A DNA stretch of 64,000 nucleotides from Streptomyces sp. NBC_01306 (lineage in GTDB: Bacteria > Actinomycetota > Actinomycetes > Streptomycetales > Streptomycetaceae). Positions 45,971 to 53,764 of the stretch are shown piece after piece (positions within the stretch are counted from its first letter, which is position 1; the number at the start of each line of letters is the position of its first letter). The position numbers and the translations under genes are program-made. The notes under the pieces were generated by a model that saw only the letters and a program-made list of their open reading frames with translations, searched no databases and was not told where the DNA came from. Location of the stretch: contig NZ_JAPEPC010000001.1 in assembly GCF_026340465.1 (NCBI RefSeq), positions 5,151,001 through 5,215,000 on the forward strand. Direction: 5' to 3'.

Positions 45971-47259
45971 CCGCGCAGCTGATCGTCGGTGCGGTCGCGC
46001 TGGTCGTGGTCGCCTGGCTGGCGGCCTGCGCCGAGACGGGTATCGCCCGTACATCGAGCTTCCGGGCCGCCGAGGCCGTACGGTCGGGGCGGCGCGGCAG
46101 CGAGAAGCTGGCGCAGATCGCCACCGACCCGACCCGGTATCTCAATGTGGCGCTCCTCGTGCGGGTCGCCTGCGAGATGGCGTCCGGGGTCCTCGTCACC
46201 TATGTCTGCCTCCAGGAGCTGTCCGAGACCTGGCAGGCGCTGGCACTGGCCATCGCCCTGATGGTGCTGGTGAGTTATGTGGCCGTCGGCGTCTCGCCGC
46301 GCACCATCGGCCGCCAGCACCCGCTGAACACGGCGACCGCTGCCGCCTATGTGCTGCTGCCGCTCGCCCGCGTGATGGGCCCGGTCCCGCAGCTGCTGAT
46401 CCTCATCGGTAACGCGCTGACTCCCGGAAAAGGCTTCCGCAAGGGCCCGTTCGCGTCCGAGGCCGAGCTGCGCGCCATGGTCGACCTCGCCGAGCAGGAG
46501 TCGCTGATCGAGGACGACGAGCGCCGGATGGTGCACTCCGTCTTCGAGCTGGGCGACACCCTGGTCCGTGAGGTGATGGTCCCGCGCACCGACCTGGTCT
46601 GCATCGAGCGCTCCAAGACGATCCGTCAGGCCACCACGCTGGCGCTGCGCTCGGGCTTCTCACGGATCCCGGTGACCGGGGAGAACGAGGACGACATCGT
46701 CGGCGTCGTCTACCTCAAGGACCTGGTCAGGAAGACCCACATCAGCCGGGACGCGGAGACCGACCTCGTCTCCACTGCGATGCGCCCCGCCGTCTTCGTG
46801 CCCGACACCAAGAACGCCGGTGATCTCCTGCGCGAGATGCAGCAGGACCGCAACCATGTCGCCGTCGTCATCGACGAGTACGGCGGCACGGCGGGCATCG
46901 TCACCATCGAGGACATCCTCGAAGAGATCGTCGGCGAGATCACCGACGAGTACGACCGTGAGCTGCCGCAGGTGGAGGACGTGGGCGAGGGCCGCTTCCG
47001 GGTCACCGCCCGCCTGGACATCGAGGATCTGGGCGAGCTGTACGGCCTGGACGAGTACGACGACGAGGACGTGGAGACCGTCGGCGGTCTGCTGGCCAAG
47101 GCCCTCGGCCGGGTGCCGATCGCGGGAGCGTCCGCGACCGTCGACCTGCCGGACGGCAGGCGGCTGCGGCTCACCGCCGAGTCCCCCGCGGGCCGCCGGA
47201 ACAAGATCGTGACCGTGCTGGCCGAGCCGGTCGCCGATGTGGAGGAGGCAGCGGGATGA
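45967..47259 (+). CDS. CNNM/HlyC-type CBS-domain membrane protein
   Basis: The 430-residue protein has a DUF21-like membrane part with about four helices (residues 1-150; LIVGAVALVVVAWLAACAE), two CBS domains (about 190-310, including VMVPRTDLVCIE and HVAVVIDEYGGTAGIVTIEDI) and a C-terminal CorC/HlyC domain (FRVTARLDIEDLGELYG). It may transport magnesium or other divalent ions, or sense them. It lies between ybeY and the YjbR gene with four-base overlaps on both sides. Confidence 0.92.
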   Translation: MTAQLIVGAVALVVVAWLAACAETGIARTSSFRAAEAVRSGRRGSEKLAQIATDPTRYLNVALLVRVACEMASGVLVTYVCLQELSETWQALALAIALMVLVSYVAVGVSPRTIGRQHPLNTATAAAYVLLPLARVMGPVPQLLILIGNALTPGKGFRKGPFASEAELRAMVDLAEQESLIEDDERRMVHSVFELGDTLVREVMVPRTDLVCIERSKTIRQATTLALRSGFSRIPVTGENEDDIVGVVYLKDLVRKTHISRDAETDLVSTAMRPAVFVPDTKNAGDLLREMQQDRNHVAVVIDEYGGTAGIVTIEDILEEIVGEITDEYDRELPQVEDVGEGRFRVTARLDIEDLGELYGLDEYDDEDVETVGGLLAKALGRVPIAGASATVDLPDGRRLRLTAESPAGRRNKIVTVLAEPVADVEEAAG

Positions 47260-47609
47260 CACCGCAGCAGCTCAGGGCGTTCTGCCTGGAATTCAACGCC
47301 GCGGCCGAGGAGTTCCCGTTCGGTCCGGAGACCTCGGTGTTCAAGGTGTGCGGCAAGGTCTTCGCCCTGAGCCACCTCGACGGTGACCCGCTGCAGATCT
47401 CGCTCAAGTGCGACCCGGACGAAGCGGTCCGGCTGCGCGCCGAGTACGAGGCGGTCGTCCCCGGCTGGCATCTCAACAAGCGCCACTGGAACACGGTGAC
47501 GGTCGGGCCGCTGCCCGACCGTCTGGTCCGTGAGCTCATCGAGGATTCGTACGACCTGGTGGTGGCCGGTCTGCCGAAGGCGGAGCGCCTGCGGCTCGAC
47601 CGCGCCTGA
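47256..47609 (+). CDS. MmcQ/YjbR family protein
   Basis: The 117-residue protein has MTPQQLRAFCLEFNAAAEEFPFG, SLKCDPDEAVRLRAEY and GWHLNKRHWNTVTV, the conserved pattern of the YjbR family, a small DNA-binding-like fold of unclear role. The start overlaps the CBS-gene stop codon (ATGA). It ends the conserved block here; the convergent MFS gene follows. Confidence 0.88.
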   Translation: MTPQQLRAFCLEFNAAAEEFPFGPETSVFKVCGKVFALSHLDGDPLQISLKCDPDEAVRLRAEYEAVVPGWHLNKRHWNTVTVGPLPDRLVRELIEDSYDLVVAGLPKAERLRLDRA

Positions 47610-47622
47610 CCTCCAAGGCCTT

Positions 47623-49053
47623 TCAAGCGGTGCGGCCGCGGTCACGGCTGCGCCGGCTGAGCCCCGCCGCCACCAGCACCGCGGTCCCGACGAGAATCGC
47701 CGCCGCGATGCCCAGCACGGTCCGCACCCCGTCGAAGAGGTCGGTCCGGGTGGTGGCCAGGACCCCCAGCAGCGGGATGCCGATGGTGATGCCGACCTGC
47801 TGGGTGGTGGTGACGAGCCCGGTGGCCAGGCCCTGTTCGGCGTCCGGCACACCCGAGGTGACGGTCAGCCCGTACGAGATGATCGCGCCCAGGTGGGCCA
47901 TGCTGGCCACCGAGACGGCGACCGTGGCCAGCCAGACCCCCGAGTGGGCGCCGAGTCCCACCATCGTGGCGATGAACAGGCCCTGGGCGAGCAGCGAACC
48001 GACCAGCACCCGGCGGGAACCGAACCGTCCGATGACCTTCGGGGCGGCCATTCCGGCGGCCACCGATGCCAGGCCCTGGACACCGAAGATCAGCCCTGTC
48101 CGGAAGCTCGACAGGTGCAGGACCTCCTGGAGGTACAGGGTCAGGACGAAGACCACCGTCGACATCATCGAGAAGGTGATGAGCCCGCCCAGGTTGCCCC
48201 AGGCCACGGTGCGCCGCTTCAGCATCGGCAGGGACACCAGCGGGGCGTCGGCGCGGGATTCGACGACCACGAAGCCGGCCAGCAGGGCGATGCCCAGCAC
48301 CAGCGACACCAGGACCTCGGTGTGGCCGAAGCCGCGCTGGGCCGCCGTCGACAGTGCGTAGATCATCGCGAGCAGCCCGCCGGTGACGGTCACCGCTCCG
48401 GGGATGTCGAGCCGCGGCCGCTCGGAGTGGCGCGACTCGGTGAGCAGCCGGGGAGCCAGGGCGAGCACGATCACCGCTGCGGCGCCCAGCAGGCCCATGG
48501 TCGAGCGCCAGCCCAGTGTGTCCGTCAGGACGCCGCCCAGCACCATGCCGACGGTGAAGCCGAGCGAGAGCAGGGTGCCGCTGATGCCCAGCGCCCGGTC
48601 GCGCTGCGGGCCTTCGGGGAACGTGGTGGTCAGCAGGGACATCCCGGTCGGCACGATGACCGCGGCGCCCAGACCCTGGAGGGCCCGGCCGGTGAGGAAG
48701 ACCTCCTGGTTCCAGGCGAAGGTCGCGACCAGCGAGGCCGTGCCGAAGACGGCGAGACCCGTGAGGAACAGCTTGCGCCGGCCGAAGAGGTCGGCGATCC
48801 GGCCGAAGAGCAGAAGGAAGCCGCCGGAGGGCAGTGCGAAGGCGGTGACGGCCCACTGGAGCCCGGCCCGGGTCATGCCCAGGTCCTGGCCGAGCACCGG
48901 GAGCGCCACGTTGAGTACGGAGAAGTCGAGCGCCACCATGAACTGGGCCGCGCACAGGACGAGCAGGACGAGCCTGGCCCGGCCGGTGAGCCGGTCGTCG
49001 GCTGCTGGTGGGGCGGGAGTCGGGGTGAGTGCGGGTGAGGTATCGATCGCCAT
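47623..49053 (-). CDS. MFS multidrug transporter (DHA2-like, about 14 helices)
   Basis: The 476-residue protein has FMVALDFSVLNVALPVLGQD in helix 1, LFGRIADLFGRRKLFLTGLA in the following loop, and the helix-5 motif GTLLSLGFTVGMVLGGVL, all typical of drug/proton antiporters. ATG 49053 is chosen; the frame further upstream overlaps the divergent regulator gene. It is divergent from the XRE gene across a palindrome, so the regulator probably controls it. Confidence 0.88.
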   Translation of the reverse strand: MAIDTSPALTPTPAPPAADDRLTGRARLVLLVLCAAQFMVALDFSVLNVALPVLGQDLGMTRAGLQWAVTAFALPSGGFLLLFGRIADLFGRRKLFLTGLAVFGTASLVATFAWNQEVFLTGRALQGLGAAVIVPTGMSLLTTTFPEGPQRDRALGISGTLLSLGFTVGMVLGGVLTDTLGWRSTMGLLGAAAVIVLALAPRLLTESRHSERPRLDIPGAVTVTGGLLAMIYALSTAAQRGFGHTEVLVSLVLGIALLAGFVVVESRADAPLVSLPMLKRRTVAWGNLGGLITFSMMSTVVFVLTLYLQEVLHLSSFRTGLIFGVQGLASVAAGMAAPKVIGRFGSRRVLVGSLLAQGLFIATMVGLGAHSGVWLATVAVSVASMAHLGAIISYGLTVTSGVPDAEQGLATGLVTTTQQVGITIGIPLLGVLATTRTDLFDGVRTVLGIAAAILVGTAVLVAAGLSRRSRDRGRTA

Positions 49054-49102
49054 GTCCCGAGCTTCGGGCTCCGGGAACAATCGTGGGGAGCGGGTACTTA
49101 TG

Positions 49103-49121
49103 CTGGTGGCCGCACCACCAG
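49103..49121. promoter_or_regulatory. Probable operator between the MFS and XRE genes
   Basis: CTGGTGG (49103-49109) and CCACCAG (49115-49121) form a perfect inverted repeat with a five-base spacer, in the 91-base divergent gap. TACTTATGCT just upstream may be a -10 region. The XRE protein at 49145 is the obvious candidate to bind it. Confidence 0.6.
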
Positions 49122-49144
49122 GCAGCCGTACAGGGGGAGATGTA

Positions 49145-50050
49145 GTGGCGAGTCCGATCGAGAGCGGGGCGGAAGGGCCCAGGCCCGGCACCAAGGCACA
49201 CCGGCTCAGTGAGCTGCGGGAGTTCCTGATGAGCCGGCGGGCCAGGATCACTCCGGCCGAGGCGGGGCTGCCCGACGGCGGCGGGCGGCGGCGTACACCG
49301 GGGCTGCGGCGCGAGGAGGTCGCCGTCCTCGCGGGGGTGGGCGTCTCCTGGTACCAGTGGCTTGAGCAGGGCCGGGACATCACGGTGTCGCCGCAGGTCC
49401 TGGACTCGGTGGGCCGGGTGCTGAAACTGAGCAGCGCCGAGCGCCGCCATCTCTATGTGCTGGCCGGGCTGAACCCGCCGCCGCAGGAGGTCGATCCGGC
49501 CAACGTCGACATGTGCGACGGGCTGAAGCGGCTGATCGACGCGTGGATGCCGTTCCCGGCGCACATCATGGACCAGTACTGGAACACGATCATGTACAAC
49601 GACGCTGCGGCGATGACGCTGGCCATGCGCCCCGGCCTCGTGCAGAACTGTCTGATCGCGTTCTTCACCGACCCCGTCTACCGGGCCCGCGCCAAGGGCT
49701 GGGAGTCCATCGCGCACCAGGTGGTCGCGCAGTTCCGGGCCGCCTGCTCGGAGTGCCCCGACGACGACGGGTTCCAGGCGGTCGTCACCGAGGCGAAGGA
49801 GCGCAGCGCCGAGTTCGCCGAGCTGTGGGAGCGCCGGGACATCGCGCCGGGCGGGCAGGTCCGCAAGGAGCTGGAGCATCCGGTGGTCGGGACGCTGTTC
49901 GTCGAGTCCACCCAGCTGAGGGTCCCGGCCCGGCCCGATCTGGCGATCGTGCTGCACACCCCGCTGCCCGACACGGGGACGGAGGCCAAGCTCCAGTGGC
50001 TGGCGTCGCCCGAGGGCCGCAGGGGCTCGATGTACCCGGTCGCCAACTGA
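49145..50050 (+). CDS. XRE-family transcriptional regulator with MmyB-like ligand domain
   Basis: The 301-residue protein has the helix-turn-helix RRTPGLRREEVAVLAGVGVSWYQWLEQGRDI (about residues 38-75). A long ligand-binding-like domain follows, with MDQYWNTIMYNDAAAM and HPVVGTLFVESTQLRVPARPD typical of the MmyB-type regulators. Related proteins respond to small ligands. GTG 49145 has GGGGGAG upstream. It probably represses or activates the divergent transporter. Confidence 0.88.
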   Translation: MASPIESGAEGPRPGTKAHRLSELREFLMSRRARITPAEAGLPDGGGRRRTPGLRREEVAVLAGVGVSWYQWLEQGRDITVSPQVLDSVGRVLKLSSAERRHLYVLAGLNPPPQEVDPANVDMCDGLKRLIDAWMPFPAHIMDQYWNTIMYNDAAAMTLAMRPGLVQNCLIAFFTDPVYRARAKGWESIAHQVVAQFRAACSECPDDDGFQAVVTEAKERSAEFAELWERRDIAPGGQVRKELEHPVVGTLFVESTQLRVPARPDLAIVLHTPLPDTGTEAKLQWLASPEGRRGSMYPVAN

Positions 50051-50077
50051 CCGGTGCGGGCTCTTTATGCTCTGCCC

Positions 50078-50503
50078 ATGAGCGACGACGCAGCGAACAG
50101 CGCAGACAGCGGTACGGGCAGCGGTACGGGTGTTGGTACGGGCGGTCCGGCGGCCGGGGCTCAGGTCCCGGACGCCGAGGACCGCAAGATCATCACGCTG
50201 GCGCGCAGCGCCCGGGCCCGTAACGGGGTGCCCGAGGGGGCCGCAGTACGGGACGAGACCGGGCGTACGTATGTCGCGGGCAGCGTCGAGCTCGACTCGC
50301 TGAAGCTCTCGGCGCTGCGGACCGCCGTCGCGATGGCGGTGGCGAGCGGGGCGCGGTCGCTGGAGGCCGCCGCCGTGGTCAGCGCCGCCGGCGAGGTGCC
50401 CGACGAGGACCGTGCCGCGGTGAAGGACCTGGGCGGAGCCGGTACCCCGGTGCTGCTGGCGGGCCCCGACGGCACCCTGCGGACGACGGTCACGGCGGGC
50501 TGA
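50078..50503 (+). CDS. Cytidine-deaminase-like protein lacking catalytic residues
   Basis: The 141-residue protein follows the cytidine deaminase fold (ARSARARNGVPEGAAVRDETGRTYVAGSVELDSLKLSALRTAVAMAVASG). The zinc Cys and catalytic Glu of the usual CAE motif are replaced by Ser and Leu (LSALRTA), and the PCxxC zinc pair is missing. Catalysis is therefore unlikely. Database entries for such proteins often say cytidine deaminase. It normally sits just upstream of era in actinobacteria. The N-terminus has a Gly/Thr simple-sequence run. Confidence 0.82.
   Translation: MSDDAANSADSGTGSGTGVGTGGPAAGAQVPDAEDRKIITLARSARARNGVPEGAAVRDETGRTYVAGSVELDSLKLSALRTAVAMAVASGARSLEAAAVVSAAGEVPDEDRAAVKDLGGAGTPVLLAGPDGTLRTTVTAG
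50106..50152 (+). repeat. Gly/Thr simple-sequence run in the deaminase-like gene
   Basis: Repeats of GGTACGGGC and GGTACGGGT encode SGTGSGTGVGTGG at the protein start, before the conserved fold. Confidence 0.55.
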
Positions 50504-50536
50504 ACCGCTTCGACTGCCTCCCGGGTGCCGCCGGCC

Positions 50537-50622
50537 GCGGTGGCGGGTCATGTCCGGAGTGCGGCGGCCATGTTCGGAGCGCGGTGGTCATGTCTCGGTG
50601 TGCGGCGGTCGTGTCTCAGAGC
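50537..50622 (+). repeat. Four-unit tandem repeat between the deaminase-like gene and glnK
   Basis: Four units of 20-24 bases beginning GCGGYGG, each with a CATGT or CGTGT core, start at 50537, 50561, 50581 and 50602. The last overlaps the glnK stop codon on the opposite strand. Confidence 0.65.
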
Positions 50623-50954
50623 GCGTCGGGGCCGCGCTCGTCCGTCCTGACGCGTACGACCGTCTCCACCGGCACGGCCCAGACCTTGCCGTCACCGATC
50701 TTGCCGGTGTGGGCGGCCCGTACCACCGCGTCGATGACTGCCTCGCTCTCCTCGTCGCCGACGACCACCTCGATCCGGACCTTCGGGACGAGGTCGACGC
50801 GGTACTCGGCGCCGCGGTAGACCTCGGTGTGCCCGCGCTGCCTGCCGTATCCGCTCGCCTCGGTGACCGTCAGGCCGTTGACCCCGAGTTCCTGGAGGGC
50901 GGTCTTGACGTCGTCGAGCTTGTGCGGCTTGACGACCGCGGTGACCAGCTTCAT
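50616..50954 (-). CDS. glnK: PII nitrogen regulatory protein (GlnK-type)
   Basis: The 112-residue PII protein begins MKLVTAVVKPHKLDDVKTAL. The T-loop reads GYGRQRGHTEVYRGAEY, with Tyr51 and Tyr46, the residues modified in PII proteins. It ends with VETVVRVRTDERGPDAL. It senses ATP, ADP and 2-oxoglutarate and controls Amt. It overlaps the amt stop codon (ATGA on the minus strand), the usual amt-glnK pair. No glnD (modifying enzyme) gene lies next to it, unlike the amtB-glnK-glnD arrangement known in Streptomyces. Confidence 0.95.
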   Translation of the reverse strand: MKLVTAVVKPHKLDDVKTALQELGVNGLTVTEASGYGRQRGHTEVYRGAEYRVDLVPKVRIEVVVGDEESEAVIDAVVRAAHTGKIGDGKVWAVPVETVVRVRTDERGPDAL

Positions 50955-52282
50955 GGCTTGACCTTCTGCAGCACGGAGGCGGAGAGCGGGGCTCCGTGGC
51001 CCAGCACGCCGTGATCGTAGGCGCTCTCGGCGTGCACCGTCAGGTCGAGGCCCTGCTGCTCGTGTTCCTCGTCGGCCCGGAAGCCGGTCAGCCGGTCGAT
51101 TCCCTTGCCGATGCCGTACGTCACGGCGAACGCGTACACCGCGACCGCGAGCACACCGGCGCTCTGCCGGCCCAGCTGGCCGAGCCCGCCGCCGTACAGC
51201 AGCCCCCGCGCGCCGCCCGTCATTCCCGCGGTCGCGAACAGCCCGATCAGCAGCGTCCCGACGACCCCGCCCACCAGGTGCACCCCGACGACATCCAGGG
51301 AGTCGTCGTAGTTCAGCCGGAACTTCCAGCCGACCGCGTACGAGCAGAGCACCCCGGCCGCGAGCCCGACGACCAGCGCCCCGACCAGCCCGACCGCACC
51401 GCAGGACGGGGTGATCGCGACCAGCCCGGCCACCGCGCCGGACGCGGCGCCCAGCGTGGTCGGGTGGCCGTCCCGCTTCTGTTCGACGAAGAGCCAGCCG
51501 AGGAGGCCGGTGCAGCCGGCGGCGAGGGTGTTCAGGAAGGCGGCCGCAGCCAGCCCGTTGGCGCCGAGCGCCGAGCCCGCGTTGAAGCCGAACCAGCCGA
51601 ACCAGAGCAGCCCCGCGCCCATCACCACCATCGGCAGGTTGTGCGGGCGCATCGAGTCCTTCTTGAAGCCGAGCCGCGGCCCGAGCACCAGACAGAGCGC
51701 GAGCCCCGAAGCGCCCGAGACGATCTCGACCGGCATACCGCCCGCGAAGTCCAGTGCCTTCAGATCGCTGAGGATCCAGCCGCCGGGCCCCCAGACCCAG
51801 TGCGCCACGGGGACGTATACGAGCAGCGTCCACACGGGGACGAAGACCAGCCACGCGCCGAACTTCGCCCGGTCCGCGATGGCCCCGCTGATCAGCGCGG
51901 CCGTGACGATCGCGAAGGTGAGCTGGAAGGTGGCGAAGAGCAGCGTCGGCACGGAGCCGTGCACACTGCCCGGGGCGATACCGGCCATCCCGGCATGGCC
52001 GAGCCCGCCGATCAGGCCGCCGAACGCGTCGGGGCCGTAGACCAGCGAATAGCCCGCAAGCAGCCAGACCACGGTGACGAGCGCGATCGACACGAAGCTC
52101 ATCATCAGCATGTTCAGCACGCTCTTGGTGCGGACCATCCCGCCGTAGAAGAGTGCGAGGCCGGGTGTCATCAGCAGCACCATCGCGGTCGCGGCGAGCA
52201 GCCAGGCGGTGTCGCCGCTGTCGATACCGGCGGCCAGGGTGGTCAGCGATGGCAGGGGTGTCGCAGGCGTCGCATGCGTCAC
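50951..52282 (-). CDS. amt: Ammonium transporter
   Basis: The 443-residue protein has about eleven membrane helices, the family start TAWLLAATAMVLLMTPGLALFYGGMVR, and the pore histidines in VAHWVWGPGGWI and VGVHLVGGVVGTL. It forms a trimer that takes up ammonium. The start is GTG 52282. It is co-transcribed with glnK and divergent from era. Its position between the deaminase-like gene and era suggests the pair was placed into a conserved neighbourhood. Confidence 0.94.
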   Translation of the reverse strand: MTHATPATPLPSLTTLAAGIDSGDTAWLLAATAMVLLMTPGLALFYGGMVRTKSVLNMLMMSFVSIALVTVVWLLAGYSLVYGPDAFGGLIGGLGHAGMAGIAPGSVHGSVPTLLFATFQLTFAIVTAALISGAIADRAKFGAWLVFVPVWTLLVYVPVAHWVWGPGGWILSDLKALDFAGGMPVEIVSGASGLALCLVLGPRLGFKKDSMRPHNLPMVVMGAGLLWFGWFGFNAGSALGANGLAAAAFLNTLAAGCTGLLGWLFVEQKRDGHPTTLGAASGAVAGLVAITPSCGAVGLVGALVVGLAAGVLCSYAVGWKFRLNYDDSLDVVGVHLVGGVVGTLLIGLFATAGMTGGARGLLYGGGLGQLGRQSAGVLAVAVYAFAVTYGIGKGIDRLTGFRADEEHEQQGLDLTVHAESAYDHGVLGHGAPLSASVLQKVKP

Positions 52283-52449
52283 AGGGGGGTCACCTCTCCG
52301 GTTACGTTGCGGTAGAGGTTCCCGCTTTCGCGTTTCCACACGGCTGCACCCGTGTTTCGTCCGTATTTCGTGTCGCGGGACGGTTACCGGGAACTCACCG
52401 CGGGGCCACCTGGTCGGCGTCCACCGGACGATCGGGGAGAATGGGCGCC

Positions 52450-53391
52450 ATGAGCGTTCACACCCAGTCATCCGAAGCCGCCCACCGGGCCGGTTTCGCC
52501 TGCTTCGTCGGCCGCCCCAACGCGGGCAAGTCCACTCTCACGAACGCTCTCGTCGGCAAGAAGGTGGCGATCACCTCCAGCCGGCCGCAGACCACCCGCC
52601 ACACGGTGCGCGGCATCGTGCACCGCCCCGACGCCCAGCTGATCCTGGTGGACACCCCCGGCCTCCACAAGCCGCGCACGCTGCTGGGCGAGCGGCTCAA
52701 CGACGTCGTACGGACCACCTGGGCCGAGGTCGACGTCATCGGCTTCTGCGTCCCCGCCGACCAGAAGCTCGGCCCCGGCGACAAGTTCATCGCCAAGGAA
52801 CTGGCCGGGATCAAGAAGACCCCGAAGATCGCCGTGGTCACCAAGACCGACCTGGTCGACGGCAAGCAGCTCGCCGAGCAGCTCATCGCCATCGACCAGC
52901 TCGCCACGGAACTCGGCTTCGAATGGGCCGAGATCATCCCGGTCTCCGCCGTCGGTGACCAGCAGGTCTCGCTCCTCGCCGACCTCATCGCCCCGCTGCT
53001 GCCGCTGAGCCCCCCGCTCTACCCGGAGGGCGACCTCACGGACGAGCCCGAGATGGTGATGGTCGCGGAGCTGATCCGGGAGGCCGCGCTGGAGGGCGTA
53101 CGGGACGAGCTGCCGCACTCCATCGCCGTCGTCGTCGAGGAGATGCTGCCCCGCGAGAACCGGCCCGCGGAGAAGCCGCTGCTCGACATCCACGCGAACG
53201 TATACATCGAGCGGCCGAGCCAGAAGGGCATCATCATCGGCCCCAAGGGCGCCCGTCTGAAGGACGTCGGCATGAAGTCCCGCAAGCAGATCGAGGCGCT
53301 GCTCGGCACGCCGGTCTTCCTTGACCTGCATGTGAAGGTGGCGAAGGACTGGCAGCGGGACCCGAAGCAGCTGCGGAAGCTCGGGTTCTGA
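52450..53391 (+). CDS. era: GTPase Era
   Basis: The 313-residue protein has the GTPase motifs GRPNAGKSTLTN, DTPGLHKP and TKTD, and the C-terminal KH domain (VYIERPSQKGIIIGPKGARL) that binds the 3' end of 16S rRNA. It works in small-subunit assembly, near YbeY function. ATG 52450 is chosen; ATG 52441 would add three residues. It is divergent from amt. Confidence 0.96.
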   Translation: MSVHTQSSEAAHRAGFACFVGRPNAGKSTLTNALVGKKVAITSSRPQTTRHTVRGIVHRPDAQLILVDTPGLHKPRTLLGERLNDVVRTTWAEVDVIGFCVPADQKLGPGDKFIAKELAGIKKTPKIAVVTKTDLVDGKQLAEQLIAIDQLATELGFEWAEIIPVSAVGDQQVSLLADLIAPLLPLSPPLYPEGDLTDEPEMVMVAELIREAALEGVRDELPHSIAVVVEEMLPRENRPAEKPLLDIHANVYIERPSQKGIIIGPKGARLKDVGMKSRKQIEALLGTPVFLDLHVKVAKDWQRDPKQLRKLGF

Positions 53392-53438
53392 ACCGCTGAT
53401 TCCGGCGCGGAGGGACCCGGCCCGCTACGCCCCGCCCG

Positions 53439-53705
53439 CTACGCACCCTCTTTCAGCACCCGCGAGATCAGCGACCGCTGCGCCTCGCTGAGCCGCGGGT
53501 CCGTGCAGTACACCGTCCGGTCGTCCACCGTGATCCGGTAGTTGAACCCGTCGGGCACCCCCTGGGGCGGTGCGTCGTGGCCCGCCGCCACCGCCTCTTC
53601 GGCCAGCTCGTGCCACTCGCCGGCATCGGGCCGGGCCGAGGTGTCCACCTCGGCCCGGCGCTCGATACCGGCGAAGCCTCCCGTGCGCCTTACCTGGATA
53701 CGCAT
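53439..53705 (-). CDS. Emfourin-like protease inhibitor
   Basis: The 88-residue protein begins MRIQVRRTGGFAGIERRAEV and contains GFNYRITVDDRTVYCTD, matching the emfourin (protealysin inhibitor) family. Emfourins inhibit M4 proteases of the protealysin group, and the gene here is directly downstream of such a protease on the same strand, 59 bases apart. The function is inferred from family and neighbourhood. Confidence 0.85.
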   Translation of the reverse strand: MRIQVRRTGGFAGIERRAEVDTSARPDAGEWHELAEEAVAAGHDAPPQGVPDGFNYRITVDDRTVYCTDPRLSEAQRSLISRVLKEGA

Positions 53706-53764
53706 GGGACCTGTCTACCCACTATCTGCCTCTTACGCGATCGGTCCGTTACGCGATCGGCCTC

